Assembly (NCBI GenBank): GCA_034440635.1
Contig: JAOTON010000472.1
Location: 496,001-560,000, forward strand
Source: Lepas anatifera
Taxonomy: Eukaryota; Arthropoda; Thecostraca; Lepadidae
Reading direction: 5' to 3'
DNA length: 64,000 nucleotides
Below the pieces are notes generated by a model. That model was not told where the DNA came from, did no database searches, and saw only the letters and a program-made list of their open reading frames with translations. Position numbers and translations under genes: made by a program. Of this stretch, positions 19,958-32,378 are shown in pieces. Numbering within the stretch: the stretch's first letter is position 1; the number at the start of each line of letters is the position of its first letter.

Positions 19958-20763
19958 AGACAGGGTTAAAGATATATGTTTTCGTGTCACAATGTGAGAG
20001 GATCTCAAGTGGGGGAATATACTTCAGGGTGTATAAATTGCTCACTATCCTGCTTCGGTTTACACTGCAGTGTATAATTCTTCTAAAATAACTGAAGGTC
20101 TCGCATATCTGTATAATAATCCTCAAAGTTCTTAGTAAGCGTTGCAATACATTTAACTGATGCAAAAAATATCTTAAACCTCAAATTTACATATAATATT
20201 ATATATTACGAAGTCACTTTCACCAGCAGGTCATCGGTTTTATCTCCTCCTCACATTTGCTGAATGTGACATGATGAATAAAAAGCGTCAAACAAACAAT
20301 CATTAGTTAAAGCTGTCAAACAAAGTTGTCGCAATCAAAAGGAAGCTACTGAAAACAATTTCTAACTTCTAATATTCGTAGCACATGTGGCACTGGACCG
20401 TCCCTAAAATTTTGTTGTCAAAAATACGTGTTATTGCACAAATGTATTTCACGGGCAGCAATCAGTGCATATATTTTGTGGCTTATGTAAGCATTTCGAC
20501 TTGTTGGAAGCTTGTTAAAGACAAGTGATCGTAAACTTAAGTAAGATCAAAACGCCAAGACCATGAATTAGCCATTGGCCCTTTATCAATGTCAAGACCC
20601 TCAATCCCGTTGGTCGAAGGAAGCAGTAGGAAGCACTTTAGGAAAAATTACCTACCGGAACTAAATTCAATCCACAAAAATATGTTTACATACATATGAA
20701 TACAGGTCTCTCTATACAATTCCCTCTTCTCTCTCTCTCTTTCTCTCTCTCTCTCCTCCTTTT

Positions 20764-20861
<98 letters not shown>

Positions 20862-23690
20862 CGCTGACGTCATTGCCCGTCGCTGCACTATGACGAGGCG
20901 AGGTCGGTTCGCGCGTGCTCAGAATGGTTCCAGGGGCGGCGCGGCGGCAGGCAAGGCCACAGTGTCAGTTCCAGGTCAGAAATGCCTGGACGGTGGACCA
21001 CGGCGCGGCCACGCGCTTAATTTGGCCACCATACCACCAGTCGAGAGCGCTGGGGTACAAGCGAGGCAGAGGTTGGTATTACTGAGGCATGCTGAGTGGC
21101 ATAGGAGGAATGACAGAACTGTGCTCACCTGGGCTGGGCCACACCTAGGCTCAATAGTTCATGTTTTTAAAAATAATATTACGCGAAGGGTTATTTTGGT
21201 TAGAACTTCATAAGATGCTGCCGAGGTAGCCCTGTTGGTATATCAGTGGTCCGCTACTCTAAACTCATGCAGCGGCAGTGTTTAGAAGAGGCTTGGATCG
21301 GCTGATAACGAGTGAAAGGAGAGAGAGAGGGAGAGAGAATCAAGAAAACCTGATGTGACTGAAGCTTCTAAGTAATGGTGCACTCGGGCATCGAGGAACC
21401 TGAGTCGGAAGGCTCGTGAATGACTTAGCAGTGCTGACCGACCAAAATTGTTAATGGGAGACGAGAAGTGAAGAGAAAGATTGACGTTTTTAATTAATAG
21501 AATACCTATATTTGCTTTGGAATCAAAATATAACAGCAAAGCAGGGAAATTGCATCAGTTCCCGACAGTGCTCACCGCAGCGGCACAGTCTTAAACTTTG
21601 TAGCCTGCTTTTGTCTAAAACATTAATAAAAACACTTCCATTGATATTTTTAAACTTTTAACTGATATCCTGTTACTGTTATCTATTTATTCAATCACTG
21701 CCAACTTATATTCCATCACTGTCGATCACCAACCCAACCTCAGCAATATGATTGGCACTATGTTGTTTAATCCATTTGCACTAGAAATCAAGCTTGAGCC
21801 GACTCGTCCGAGCCAAATCGCGTGCTCCGGGGTCAGAGGTCAGGTCGGCCGCCGCGGTAACCGCCTGAGGCGCCTGACGACTGAGCTTAAGGGGGCGGGG
21901 AGGGGCAGCAGGTGGCGCCGCTTATACAGTTACAGTGGTGTACTACCGCATCGCAATCAAAGAGCAAGTATTCATTTTGTTTTCATCCGTTATAATGGTA
22001 GCAAATTCAAAGAATTTTATATAATGTAACTATACCTACCCAGGAAATGAGATATAAGATAGGAGCGTAACTGTTTAGAGACAAATAAGCAGTAACATCA
22101 TCCGTGTTTCGTGATAAGTATAGATAAAAATATCAATCAGATCTTAGGCATAGATGGAAAGGCACATTTACTGGTGATAAATTGCTAGTAATTAAGCATT
22201 TTCGAAATCAATTCTAAGAAACGTGGAATGGCACCAATATCGTAAGCATGCATCGAATTCAGCTAAACCGCAGTTAATAACGCCTGTGTGAATAAAGTAC
22301 GCTGTTCTCATAGGAAACGTATGTTGAACGTAATTATATATTTAACTAGTTTAGATGGGGCGATGTTAAATACCAAAGCAAATGCTATTCCCACTCATTA
22401 TCCGACTAGTCCATTAAAATAATTTATTCTAAGCGATTTGCGTTATTAGAATTGCGCCCGTGGTGTCACTGCGGGAATGATCGGAGTCAATTCAAGGAGA
22501 TTTCACATAGGCATCACTTCTCGCATAATTATCAAACATAATGGTAACCTCCGCTGCAGAATCTTTAGAATGTAGGACTAAAAATCTACAGGGACATTTA
22601 CGATCCTTACGTCAGGGGTTTACATAACAACACTAAACGTTAAATATCGTTTCTTGCTTAGACCCATGAGTAATCATATGCGCAGCTTTCATAGGGCCTA
22701 TGTATTTGGTTCCAATTGTTTACGCGCATTGATGAGTGTGAACGCTTTATTAGAAGTGTTTTACGAATTTCCTCGTTTAGTAAAAGTGAACACTTCGGAA
22801 GTCATTAAAGCGTTGATAAACAAGCACTGTAGCTGCAATAAGAGAAAGCCTCGTTCATTTCATTAAAACATCCGAATAATTCACCCAATGACTTAGACAT
22901 CCTATTTACTCTCGCTTAGCAATATAAGAATTAGCTGCATGCAGTCCCCAAATAAACTATATCGTTTTAAGCGGGCTTCCCTGATATATAACGGACAACG
23001 CATCAGGCGGTGGCCGACGGCAGCACTTTTGCCTCGCTCACGGAGGAATGGTGCTGCCATCTACACAGCGTGAGAGGCCCCTAGTTTGAATGCTGAGTAC
23101 ACCGGCGAACTGGGTGGAACGGCATCTTTACTTCGAACGCTGCAGTTATTGAGATCTCAGCAGATGCATAGCTAGGGAAGAGCGTCCGGTGCCTGAACCA
23201 AAGGCTTCGTGTTGAAGGCAGGATAGGTTCTAGTCTCTTGAGGATTAACCTTCTGTGATCCTTAGAATCCATGAAGTTTCGAAATGAATCGCGTAAAACT
23301 ATTTTTGGACAGGTTTAAGGTTACTAAAAAACGCCCACTTTCCGGCTATTCATCTGCACGAAAAAAACATTATGAGCAATAGCTGCTGTAATTTTAAGCA
23401 CGCCGTATGCCGTTTTAAGAGAAGTAACTTAGTGGATTCATAAGCCAACATTACGTCTTGTGATACTGCCCGCTTCGTGGGAACGATTCCCATGGCGGGA
23501 AGCACCTTTTTTGATTCCATGCCTTGTGAAGAGCTCCAAAAATGTCCTTGCTTCACACCTAGCCAAAAATTAGATTATTAATGCCTCACAAAAATGCACG
23601 TGTTGGAATACATATACATGCAAGAAGAATACATAAATGAAATGAAGTCTAATATCAACCACCTTACCTCCATTGTCATCATCAAGCAAG
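19958..23690. other. Intron 2 of the GAS2-like gene, no gene supported
   Basis: AT-rich DNA apart from a GC-rich patch at 20880-21120. tRNA-like stretches occur at about 21219 (GCCGAGGTAGCCCTGTTGGT) and 23005-23110 (ending in a B-box-like GTTTGAATGC). They may be heads of old SINEs but do not fold as functional tRNAs. Confidence 0.4.
20726..20858. repeat. (TC)n microsatellite
   Basis: An almost pure CT/TC tract, with two TCCT/TTCTTC interruptions near the left end. Confidence 0.97.
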
Positions 23691-23700
23691 CCGTACTCAC

Positions 23701-24155
23701 CATTTCGTCGAGGCTTTTGAGGTCGTTGGTGACCACCTGGTTGCTGGGTCCGTACACCATGATAGCTGGCGGGTCCAGGTCCGCGCCTTCCCCACGCTCG
23801 TCACGTGCTATCTCCCTGTCGATCTGCTGTTCAAACTGCACCAGCATCGGCGCCGCCATGCCGAACTTGGCTCCGCGCCGCGCGATTTCCAGCAGGCACA
23901 GGATCACGTGCTTCTCGTTCTTGCGCGACACCAAGTCCTCCGTTTCGAACATGAGGCAGTCCAGCACACCCAGCTCGTTGCACCAGCGGATGAAGTTGTG
24001 GATGTTGTCGCGGGCGAAGAAGGAGCCTGCGCGCGCCTGCCTGTTGTAGTGCACCTCCCAGCCGGGCACGGTGAACCCGGGGAAAACCGGCGGCCGTGTC
24101 GCACCACGTGGTCTGCCTCGAACTGTTCGGCGCACTTGCGCACCTGGTTGGAATG
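23701..24155 (-). CDS. GAS2-like protein, exon 2 (most of CH domain), with an apparent 1-base frame break
   Basis: The acceptor is a pyrimidine-rich tract ending CCGCAG (AG complement at 24156-24157); the donor is ATG|GTGAGT (23695-23700). The exon opens in frame as HSNQVRKCAEQFEADHVVRH. The rest of the domain is in another frame: ARAGSFFARDNIHNFIRWCN, then FETEDLVSRKNEKHVILCLL and ARRGAKFGMAAPMLVQFEQQ, all classic Gas2L CH-domain blocks. It ends KSLDEM at the donor. The length is 455 nt between two phase-0 junctions, one base short of a multiple of three, so one base is missing. The switch falls around 24075-24100, near runs of T and C. Either an assembly deletion or a real frameshift would explain it. 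The region between the CH and GAR domains is acidic and short. Identity is sure; intactness is not. Confidence 0.88.
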
Positions 24156-24455
24156 CTGCGGGCATACAGGGGGTGTCAGCCGGTGCGAAACAGTGGGTCA
24201 ATGCAAACTGACGCATAGCAAGCATAGAGTGGTTGCTGAACAATTACGTGGTTTTCAGTTCAGGAATATGGTACACAGACACTTGCTGGTAAAAACATGA
24301 CTTAAGGAGGTCATAACCTTACATTTAGAGCTACATAAAAACAACACCTTGTGCTCAAACAAGGTCAAAATGTCAAAGAAAGCACACAACTGTTACACTC
24401 CCTGGAATATCATAGGGGCCACTTTCTCGGAAGGTATGCATATACGAGATACCCG

Positions 24456-24505
<50 letters not shown>

Positions 24506-24506
24506 A
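24456..24506. repeat. (GA)n microsatellite
   Basis: About 20 GA units with one CAGA interruption at the left and a GAGGGA decay at the right. It lies in intron 1 of the GAS2-like gene. Confidence 0.95.
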
Positions 24507-27500
24507 AAAGCTCAAGCCTTGGGACTATACGACGCACCAACTGCTGAGTTGGTATGGTGTTTCCAGCTCTCACCATCTTGGAAGGGTATATTAAGTATAA
24601 GGAAGTCCCCATGCAATTTTTTGGGAGAAGGACATGCATACGTTCTAAAACCGAAATTTGAAGTACTTCGTGTCTACAAATCGAAAACGGAAAATTGTGC
24701 AAGCATGTCATTTGCAGTTGCAGCCACATGCCAAACACGTCATTGTTGAAGCAAACTTGGTGGCGCCTTCAACGTTCCTAGAGCTGGTTGAGCTGAGTCC
24801 ACAGCTAATAGAGATGACCTCACGATACCCGGATAAGTTCGCTCCTAAGCTTTCCGGTCCGTGCAGGTGGTATGTCTGTTTCTTTCCAACCTTGCTGCAA
24901 TCCGAGATATCATCACTCACGCTTTGCTTTCTCGCTAGGTATATAACTAAGCAGACAAGGTCAAGATAGGGGAAATCCGTGCAATAGTACGCAATTAACT
25001 TTCTAAAGGCTTTCACTTTCCTCCTATAAGTTTAACAGCTAACATTTTTATGTGGTTGTTTAGCCTGAAGAATTGTCTATGTATGGTCCATGTTTCAACT
25101 CGATGTCTCTGAAAGGAGCCCGCCACGAGCCAATCAAAAATAAAAAGTCACGTGCGCACTCTTACTGGAGTGGGTCGGTAAGAGTACGCAAGAGAGGAGG
25201 TTGGAGTACGCATTGATGACCCGCTGTGCTTTAGGTGCATAGGCCACGTCGCGAAGTTTTTTGTCGCCAAACTAGGCGATTGTATGATTTTATATCGTTC
25301 TGAATATATAAGAACTATGTTGCAACGTTTGGTTTTCCAAATATGAATTACGGACTCTGTTCCGAGCGAAAATTAAATTTTCCTATCTCTTAAGCATGCG
25401 CACTCTTGCACAATGGTCTACTGCGTACTCTTGCCGGACATGCTCCCTTGGGAAGAAAGTCTTCATGAACATTTGGCGTGATTTAGCGGTTCATAGCCTT
25501 TTAGCGTGAGCTCCGGTCCTGGAGCATACTCCTAGCTCAGCTTTCTTACCGATGACAGACCGTAATACAATACTTTTGATAATAGAAGAATGGTCTACAA
25601 GTTACCCAGTTAAGAAATATTACTTCAAGGGTGCCCAGAAACTTATTTTGCCCTGTACTCCCGCGGAAAGAACAGGAGCACGTTGAATTTTGGTGTGCAG
25701 CCTAGGCACTGACCTTTCTTTTTTATACCAGGGTATCCACCATCTCAGTGGTTGCTAAGTAACCAAAACAGCTGCTGCGTACTCTTATCTCCTGCGTACT
25801 CTTACCCGCTCTTACCCTAAGCCGTGAAACCGTGGCAGTAGAAAAAAATATTGAAAATACATACCATGCATTGCAAAAATATATTGTGCTTTAATTGTAC
25901 TACAGGTGGTATAGGGACTTCTCCCAATAATTTTCTTTTTAGATATTCGGCATTACCCGCCATCCCTTTTTCTTGCCTGTATTCAAACGCGCTCCGGTTT
26001 CGGCTACGTTGGCTTTGCATCTTCATTTTATGCAAGGCAATTTGTTTGCCATTGCCACTATTTTGGAATCACTTGCTATCGTAAAAGTGACAGCAGAGTT
26101 CTTAAGCCGTCGTTGGCAGGTTTTACGTTATATCCAAATGCATTTAAAATGTATTTGAGCCTTCTCACATTCACCGTTATTTAATATGTATCCGCCTAGA
26201 TTTTGATGAGACTGATTTTAAACGCGATATGTGATGACTTTGTTCGAAAATTTATTAGTGCCTTACCTGAAGCTTTATTCAGCGAGAACTTCTTTTTAAT
26301 CTCATATTGCTTGTACCAGCACGCTGAGACTGACTAAGCGTTCGGAATTTGTAGTGTGATTGGGTGGGTGCTTCGATAACTTTCATCAATAGCCATTCTC
26401 GAAGTCCTTATCAGCGATATCGTTTTCCCAATTTGGGATGATCGATTATCAACGTCACGTTATTGAAGCTGCGGTTTTAGTCAGTCGGTTACGATAACTT
26501 TTTATAGAACTTTTCACAAATCCCTTCTCTCGTAGAGTATCATGTTTAACTCTATCGAATTGTGCGAAAACCAGACGCACTTGAAACGACAGCTGAATGT
26601 GCAGCCCTTCCAATACCCAAGTTATTCTTCCCTTGCACTCAAGCAATCGTCCCAAGGGGAAGGAGAATCTACTATACTCGTTTCTATTCAAAAGCGTTGA
26701 TAATACGGGAGCGTGTAGAGATATTCGGCAGATGTCTAAGATAAGTTAGCTTTATACAAGTTGTTTGAAAACTACGCTGACAATCTCGTGGATATTCTGC
26801 TGAACGGTCTCTGAGGCTAAACCTCTTTCGAGGCTAGGTTTGTTTATCTCTACCAGGACATGATGGCCACAGCCCTGCACCCAGGATTCAGGATGTCTAT
26901 CGCAAGAATTATGAGCCCCACGTAGGCTGAAAAGACGAGGAGTCTTGCCGCTTATTTCCTTTCTCTTGTCTTGATCACTTAATTTCCCTCCCAACGGCAT
27001 TTGAAAAGCCACCGTACTCGAGTGTTAGTGTTCGAAACAGTGAGCAAAGAAACTTGCGAAGCAGTGAGGTGTCCTTGACCTTGTTAAAGCGTTACAACAT
27101 ATATGGCCATCCACAGCTCAGCAACAGTAAATGTTTTCTCAGTCGACTGAACCATATTGAAGGCCAGCAAAGAGGAGCCCGCCACGTCCTTAAATTTCGA
27201 ATTATTTGTGATGCTGAAGTCATACTCGTGCCTGTTTCGGTCCGAAATCGCGGAGGAGGAATAATAATGCCTTGCCCATAAGAATCAATGTGCTGAGAGA
27301 CAAGATAAGTTGGTGCGTTTGTCGGTTTTTTTCAGCTAAGGTCATCCCTAGACGTCACGCTACGCTCATCCCTAGATGTCACGCTAACCTCATCCCTAGA
27401 CATCCACAACAGGGTGGCCGGGAGGACCGATTTGTGGTCGTCTGAGGAGGTGTCGGGGTCGTGGATAAGAGCATTTTCGTCTCGTTAGATGAATTTATTA

Positions 27501-27864
27501 ACTTAATTTGCGTATAGTAGTTCTGTTTTGTTTTGTGTTCAGCACAGCTATAGTAGGAACAATTCGATTTTTACCGCTTAACCAAGAATTCCCTTTCTCC
27601 TGAGCGGCTGAACAATGCAGGTGCTGAAAACTGTAACCACATTATCTAGAAACTAAATTCAGCATAATCTGAATCTATTTAGTGCTATCGGATAACCTCC
27701 CAAAATATATATCGCAATCTTTGTCGCTTACCGAAGCCACCCATTGTATTATCGAGTTATCGTTATTGAAGTTGTGCGCCCTCGGACGAGGCTATCGAAT
27801 CATCGCCACCAAAGTCTGAGTGAAATCATCCAGTGCCCACCACTGACCGCCAATAATGAGGCAC
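24507..27864. other. Intron 1 of the GAS2-like gene, no exon supported
   Basis: AT-rich sequence. Bases 25140-25820 carry the motif GTACTCTTA or its complement at least five times (near 25168, 25195, 25428, 25778 and 25795), probably a decayed inverted-repeat element. No coding segment is recognised. Confidence 0.35.
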
Positions 27865-27868
27865 TTAA

Positions 27869-28304
27869 AGGGAATGTGGCACCTTCATAACGTGATTTTA
27901 ACAGAGATAGCCAAGTTGTAAAGCAAGTCGGAAAACCCGGTACTCATTATATTATTTGTTTTGGAACTCGAGCTAAAAGCTACCTGCAATGTACCCCTCA
28001 TGTACCCTCCTTAGCAGCAGGCCACAGTTGTCATGGCTGTTGGTGTGACGACGTATGCTGCCGTCACGGTGAGTATCAGCCAATCGAAGCCCTTGAAGCG
28101 TATTGAAAATGGTAGTGGTTGCCAGATCATGACATCATCCACAGGCAGATATTTCTTTCTTACCCTAGAGGAGCATTTTACAAATCAAAATATCGAGCTT
28201 ATTGTAAATTTGTCAGACAAATCATGGACGCTTCCATGATTTTCGGCTAAAATTACCCCTAATTACACTCAATTCCAGGATTCGACCAAGGTGCCACATT
28301 CCCT
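27869..28304. mobile_element. TTAA-flanked MITE (family B), copy 1
   Basis: Flanked by TTAA at 27865-27868 and 28305-28308. The termini AGGGAATGTGGCACCTT and AAGGTGCCACATTCCCT are perfect inverted repeats. At 436 bp with no transposase it is a piggyBac-style MITE. It is closely related along its length to the copy at 53713-54166. Confidence 0.9.
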
Positions 28305-28308
28305 TTAA

Positions 28309-30486
28309 ACATTATCGCCGGTCAACTCAGCATCCGAGTGAATCTGGCAAAACTAGTTGCACACGCTTAATTTTCAGCGATTAACCAGATCTCCGCACTG
28401 CAGCGTGGTTTGCAAAACTGGTACTGAGCGCAGTGGCCTTAGAATAGAACTTGTTACGATGCCACCTTCACCCCAGGCTAATGCTCGTGAGTCACGATAC
28501 CCACCTCATCGCAAGATGATGCTTATAAGACAAGAATTCCAGGATATACGTACGAAGTATGGGCGGGTGAAATACTCATACATGTCGCCGCAGTAAGCTT
28601 CAGACTTCTAGCCAAACATCATCTCCTTTACAATCCAATATCAGAAATGCCCGAAAGACAACTGGTGATTAAGCCAGACGTTTACCTCAACCCACTAATT
28701 TCAACTGTGTCGCCTATGGGCTAAACGCCAGTTTTCTTTCGCCGACCGCTCAGCAATAAGCCCAACTCTTCTCATCCCCTCCCTTGCACGAGCTCAGTGT
28801 GTAGGCAGACAGATGGCCTGGAGCCATGCTCCGGATTGGCCTTTGCGGAGTTACGTGACCTCTGCTAGACGTAACGCCGCGGGCAGTGAGCGGAGGGATT
28901 CACTTGGCAGCTTGGAGGAGTCGCTTGCTTTAGGGACGGGTTTCTAGAGGTATTGTTTGCAAGCGCATTCATTTTTGTAACTGCATTGTTCACTCTTATT
29001 TGACTGCAGTCCTCGAACGTTTTCGATCGTGAAAAGTGGTTAGAAGATTAGGCGCTGTTTTGCTTTTTTAGCTGTTCACTTGGGCTTTAAGCTTACATTT
29101 TTGCTCCAAGCATCCATTAAAGGAAACGTCTGATTTCCTACGATTTTAAGATCACAGTATCGGATACTAGTGCGGTCAGCATATATTTTGCACCCTGTAT
29201 GTGGACAAGCCTAGAAATTAAGTAGCCGCATTCATATCTTTCGTTGGGTGAACCCATCGGAGGGAGGAATCAGTTGACCCTGCAGTACCAGGAAAGTTGT
29301 AATGTTTATTGTAGATACAGAGCTTGGATATATTCTGGTTTAACTGTGGAGATTGAAGGAATTTCAGGAATGGAGAATGATAAAGTTTTCCCACACCAGA
29401 AAAACATTGATGTTATGTTTTTGCTGTGTGGTTTTGTCTCCTTTTCTCGCAATAAATCCGCTGATTTGTATGTAATGTAAAAATTAGGCCGTAGTTTTCG
29501 TTGACATTCATTTGAGAACGATACAAATAATTATGGGTAGCACTTTAGTGGCCCTTTATAGCAAAAGCAGCGGCAGCGGAGTAGCGGGTAGCGATTTCGT
29601 GATTGCGTAAAAGAAGCTCTCGTAGCAGTGGCGCTTTCAGCTAGGGAAGGTAATGGAACTAGTTGTAACGGTTTTAAAGATTGGATAGTGGCGCCCACCT
29701 CGGCTGATTCCTTCCTGATTTCTTTACAAAATGTCTTGCCCGTGGTTTCCGTGCGGCTAGCTGAGGAGGCAGACTGCCACCCGAGCCGACTGTCTTTTAA
29801 ATTCTGTGTCTGCTTCTGTGACGACAGTTGAGTGTTAGCTTTACCGTGTTGGATCGATAGTTGTCATCTGCAAAGAACGTGGGTAGAACAAAACATTGCC
29901 TCTCCCTTTAGTACGTTAAAATACATCTTGGGGGGATGCTACGAGCTGAGCTTATTTAAAATGCCGCACGTGATATTGTATCCATATTATTACCTTCTCT
30001 GTAATATTATTTACCTTTCGGTCTTGATTCTGTGTTTTCTACTTCTATGACAGCTAATGTGGGAAAACAGGACACCAGACATAGATTGTCTAATGTGCAA
30101 GACTAGCTAAATGATGATGCTTTCTTGTGCTCAAATATCTTTCAGCGATGTTTTTCCTTGGGAGCAGGGGAGAGAATGCGACGGTGAAATGGAGCTCAAG
30201 GAATATGCCCAACTGCGGGCTCGTTAGTTGATTATTTTAAGCCCGTAGGTATAGTTTCTATACAACTTGTATTTTCCAAACATACTTCAATTCTCGATTC
30301 CTTGCATATTTCTCATTTCATCAGAGAGATACGGGGATTTGTAATACCTTTTATCCGGTTCTGTTGCCGCTTCTGCGGCACAGTGAGAGATGTCGTCACC
30401 CCGTGCGATCGATAAGTGTGACCTAGTAATGAACGGGAATAGAGCGAGGAAAATAAGTACTCACGTTTTACCTACCCGGCGAAAAC
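28309..30486. other. Intron 1 of the GAS2-like gene, no exon supported
   Basis: Mixed sequence with a GC-richer patch at 28830-28930. The short open frames have no conserved content. A TAGCGG-type motif cluster at 29570-29600 echoes those near 2100 and 2550. Confidence 0.35.
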
Positions 30487-30494
30487 CATCGGCG

Positions 30495-30658
30495 CTGTGG
30501 CAGATCCAGAACTTCCTGGAGGTGGGGGGACTAAGGGCTTCAAATCTCCCCGCCATTGCCTCGGAACTGCCTCCGACTATGCATTCGCTATTTGCGTTCA
30601 GATATTTCGGTGGGGGGGGCTTGACTCTCCCTTGCCCCCCCTCCTGTATCCGTCACTG
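30495..30658. mobile_element. hAT-like MITE
   Basis: 164 bp with ends CTGTGGCAGATCCAG and CTGTATCCGTCACTG, degenerate versions of the CAGTGGCGGATCCAG end seen elsewhere in the window. The 8-bp flanks CATCGGCG (30487-30494) and CATCGGTG (30659-30666) differ at one base, consistent with an aged hAT target-site duplication. It interrupts an apparent open frame at 30390-30992. Confidence 0.65.
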
Positions 30659-30666
30659 CATCGGTG

Positions 30667-32374
30667 GTTTATGCCTGATCTTAAGGCATTGCTTTCTTTT
30701 CCGTGCTAAAATTCAGAGGAGAGAAGTACATTTTTGGAGTAACGAAGAAGACAAATGGGCCCACGACAGCCTGGAAATTGAGGCATTGAAGATTCTGATT
30801 CATGGAGACAAAGACTACCGTGTGGTCTTGGTTCCGAGCCTTACCTTTGAGCAAACATATTTATTGCGCGTGTTTTGGACACGTCAGAGCCTTTCCGAAG
30901 AGCCTGCGGTTTCATGCAGCGATTACTGTGATCCCTTCCGTCGCTCCATCATAACTGGGTGGAAATTCCTGCATCTCAACAAGGAGGAATGATGACTTTC
31001 ATCGGATTAGATTCGATCGCATATGGATAGGTAGCAGACACATTCGTGATTCAAATCGTCTCAATGCAAACTGAAAGCATCTCCATCTCATGTTTGCTCA
31101 CTCAGCGATCGAAAGCAGACTATACCCTGAATCAGACAAAGACCAGGAAACGTTCCCAAATGCGACGCTTCGTGTTTTCCGCCGGTGAGCTGGTTGGTAG
31201 CCTACTCAGGCGGCGCACCAAATATGGCTGCTCTGCGCCTCCAAATAAGGATGGCTGGGTTCCCACCCAGGGCCTGAACCATTCACCTTGTTTAGCTAAC
31301 GTGGACCATGGATCACGGCGCTTCTGCGTTTGACAATCTTCGGATTCTGTGGTGAAGAAACTGTGAAAGTAGGCACTTATGCCGGGCCCCGCTGCACCCA
31401 CCTCAAATAACGGCCACCCAGGGGGGGTTGGATTGGCGTAATACACACGGGCTGACGGCTCTTGGGCGTGTTATCAAAAACTCTAAGCGGATTTATTTTT
31501 CTACTTACCTCCACCCATTCAATAGGCATGATTGGATGCAGGTAGTATAGATGCGGTTCTTTGGTGCGTGATGGCAAAGAGGTGAGAGGGGATTTTGTAT
31601 TGAACTTCATTCGCTCAGTGACAGGAGCGTCAAAGTGCGCCCTCTCCTCATATCTTGCCGCTTATCTTAGAACTGAAGCACCTTAAGACTCCAGCATATT
31701 GTGAACCAGGAGTGTACCTAGCATACCACAAGAACTACACACACTAGAAATTGTCAGATGCTCTGAAGGCTTTCATTTGGTAGTGTTCTTATAGACTGTT
31801 TGCAATGCTGATAAATATTTTGAAGACAAGATCTCGTTAAAAATCCCTCTTTTCTCGAGGTACCTCAGCAGTTGGATGGATGATGGATGGAAGAAGGACG
31901 AGTTATAAAGATTTAATTGCTGCTATTTCGGCGACGAGACGCGTTCCCCTAACTTATGGACTAGAGGAGACTCCCAAAAAAATTTCGGTACTCGACTGGT
32001 GATACTCCTCTTTCCTTCCACTCACCACTGTGAAATTTTGAACATGCTCCCATTTTTTTAGTTAAGTTACTGGTATAGCTCTTCCCACACAGCTACACAT
32101 TTAAGCACCCCACCCCCTCCCCCACCCCGACCTCGGTGCCGTTGGCGTGCGGGAGTTATATAGTCCCCGATGGTGCAAAATCCGTCGTGACGCCCCTGGG
32201 TAGCTGGTGTGTTCAGATGGCTGCGAACATTTAATTTTGCCGCGTGGTATGCTACTTGAAAGTTTCTCGCTTCACTCGGATCTTTCTATACGTATCTTCG
32301 CTTCTGTCGGATCTTCTAATTCTATACGTTGGTGGCGAAATCTGTGTCGGACTCAGCCACATTTAAGGTTTATT
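30667..32374. other. Intron 1 of the GAS2-like gene, nothing firm
   Basis: The open frame running on to 30992 (with EEDKWAHDSLEIEALKIL) matches no family I know and contains an inserted MITE, so it is not called as a gene. Overlapping frames on both strands at 31046-31446 are unsupported. Confidence 0.3.
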
Positions 32375-32378
32375 TTAA

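Noticed and set aside
28033..28239. Small protein starting MAVGVTTYAAV inside the TTAA MITE
   Set aside because: The corresponding frame is not kept as a protein in the second copy at 53713; both copies are non-coding MITEs.
30390..30992. 200-codon plus-strand open frame
   Set aside because: It contains a whole hAT-like MITE with target duplication, so it became continuous by chance; no conserved domain is recognised.
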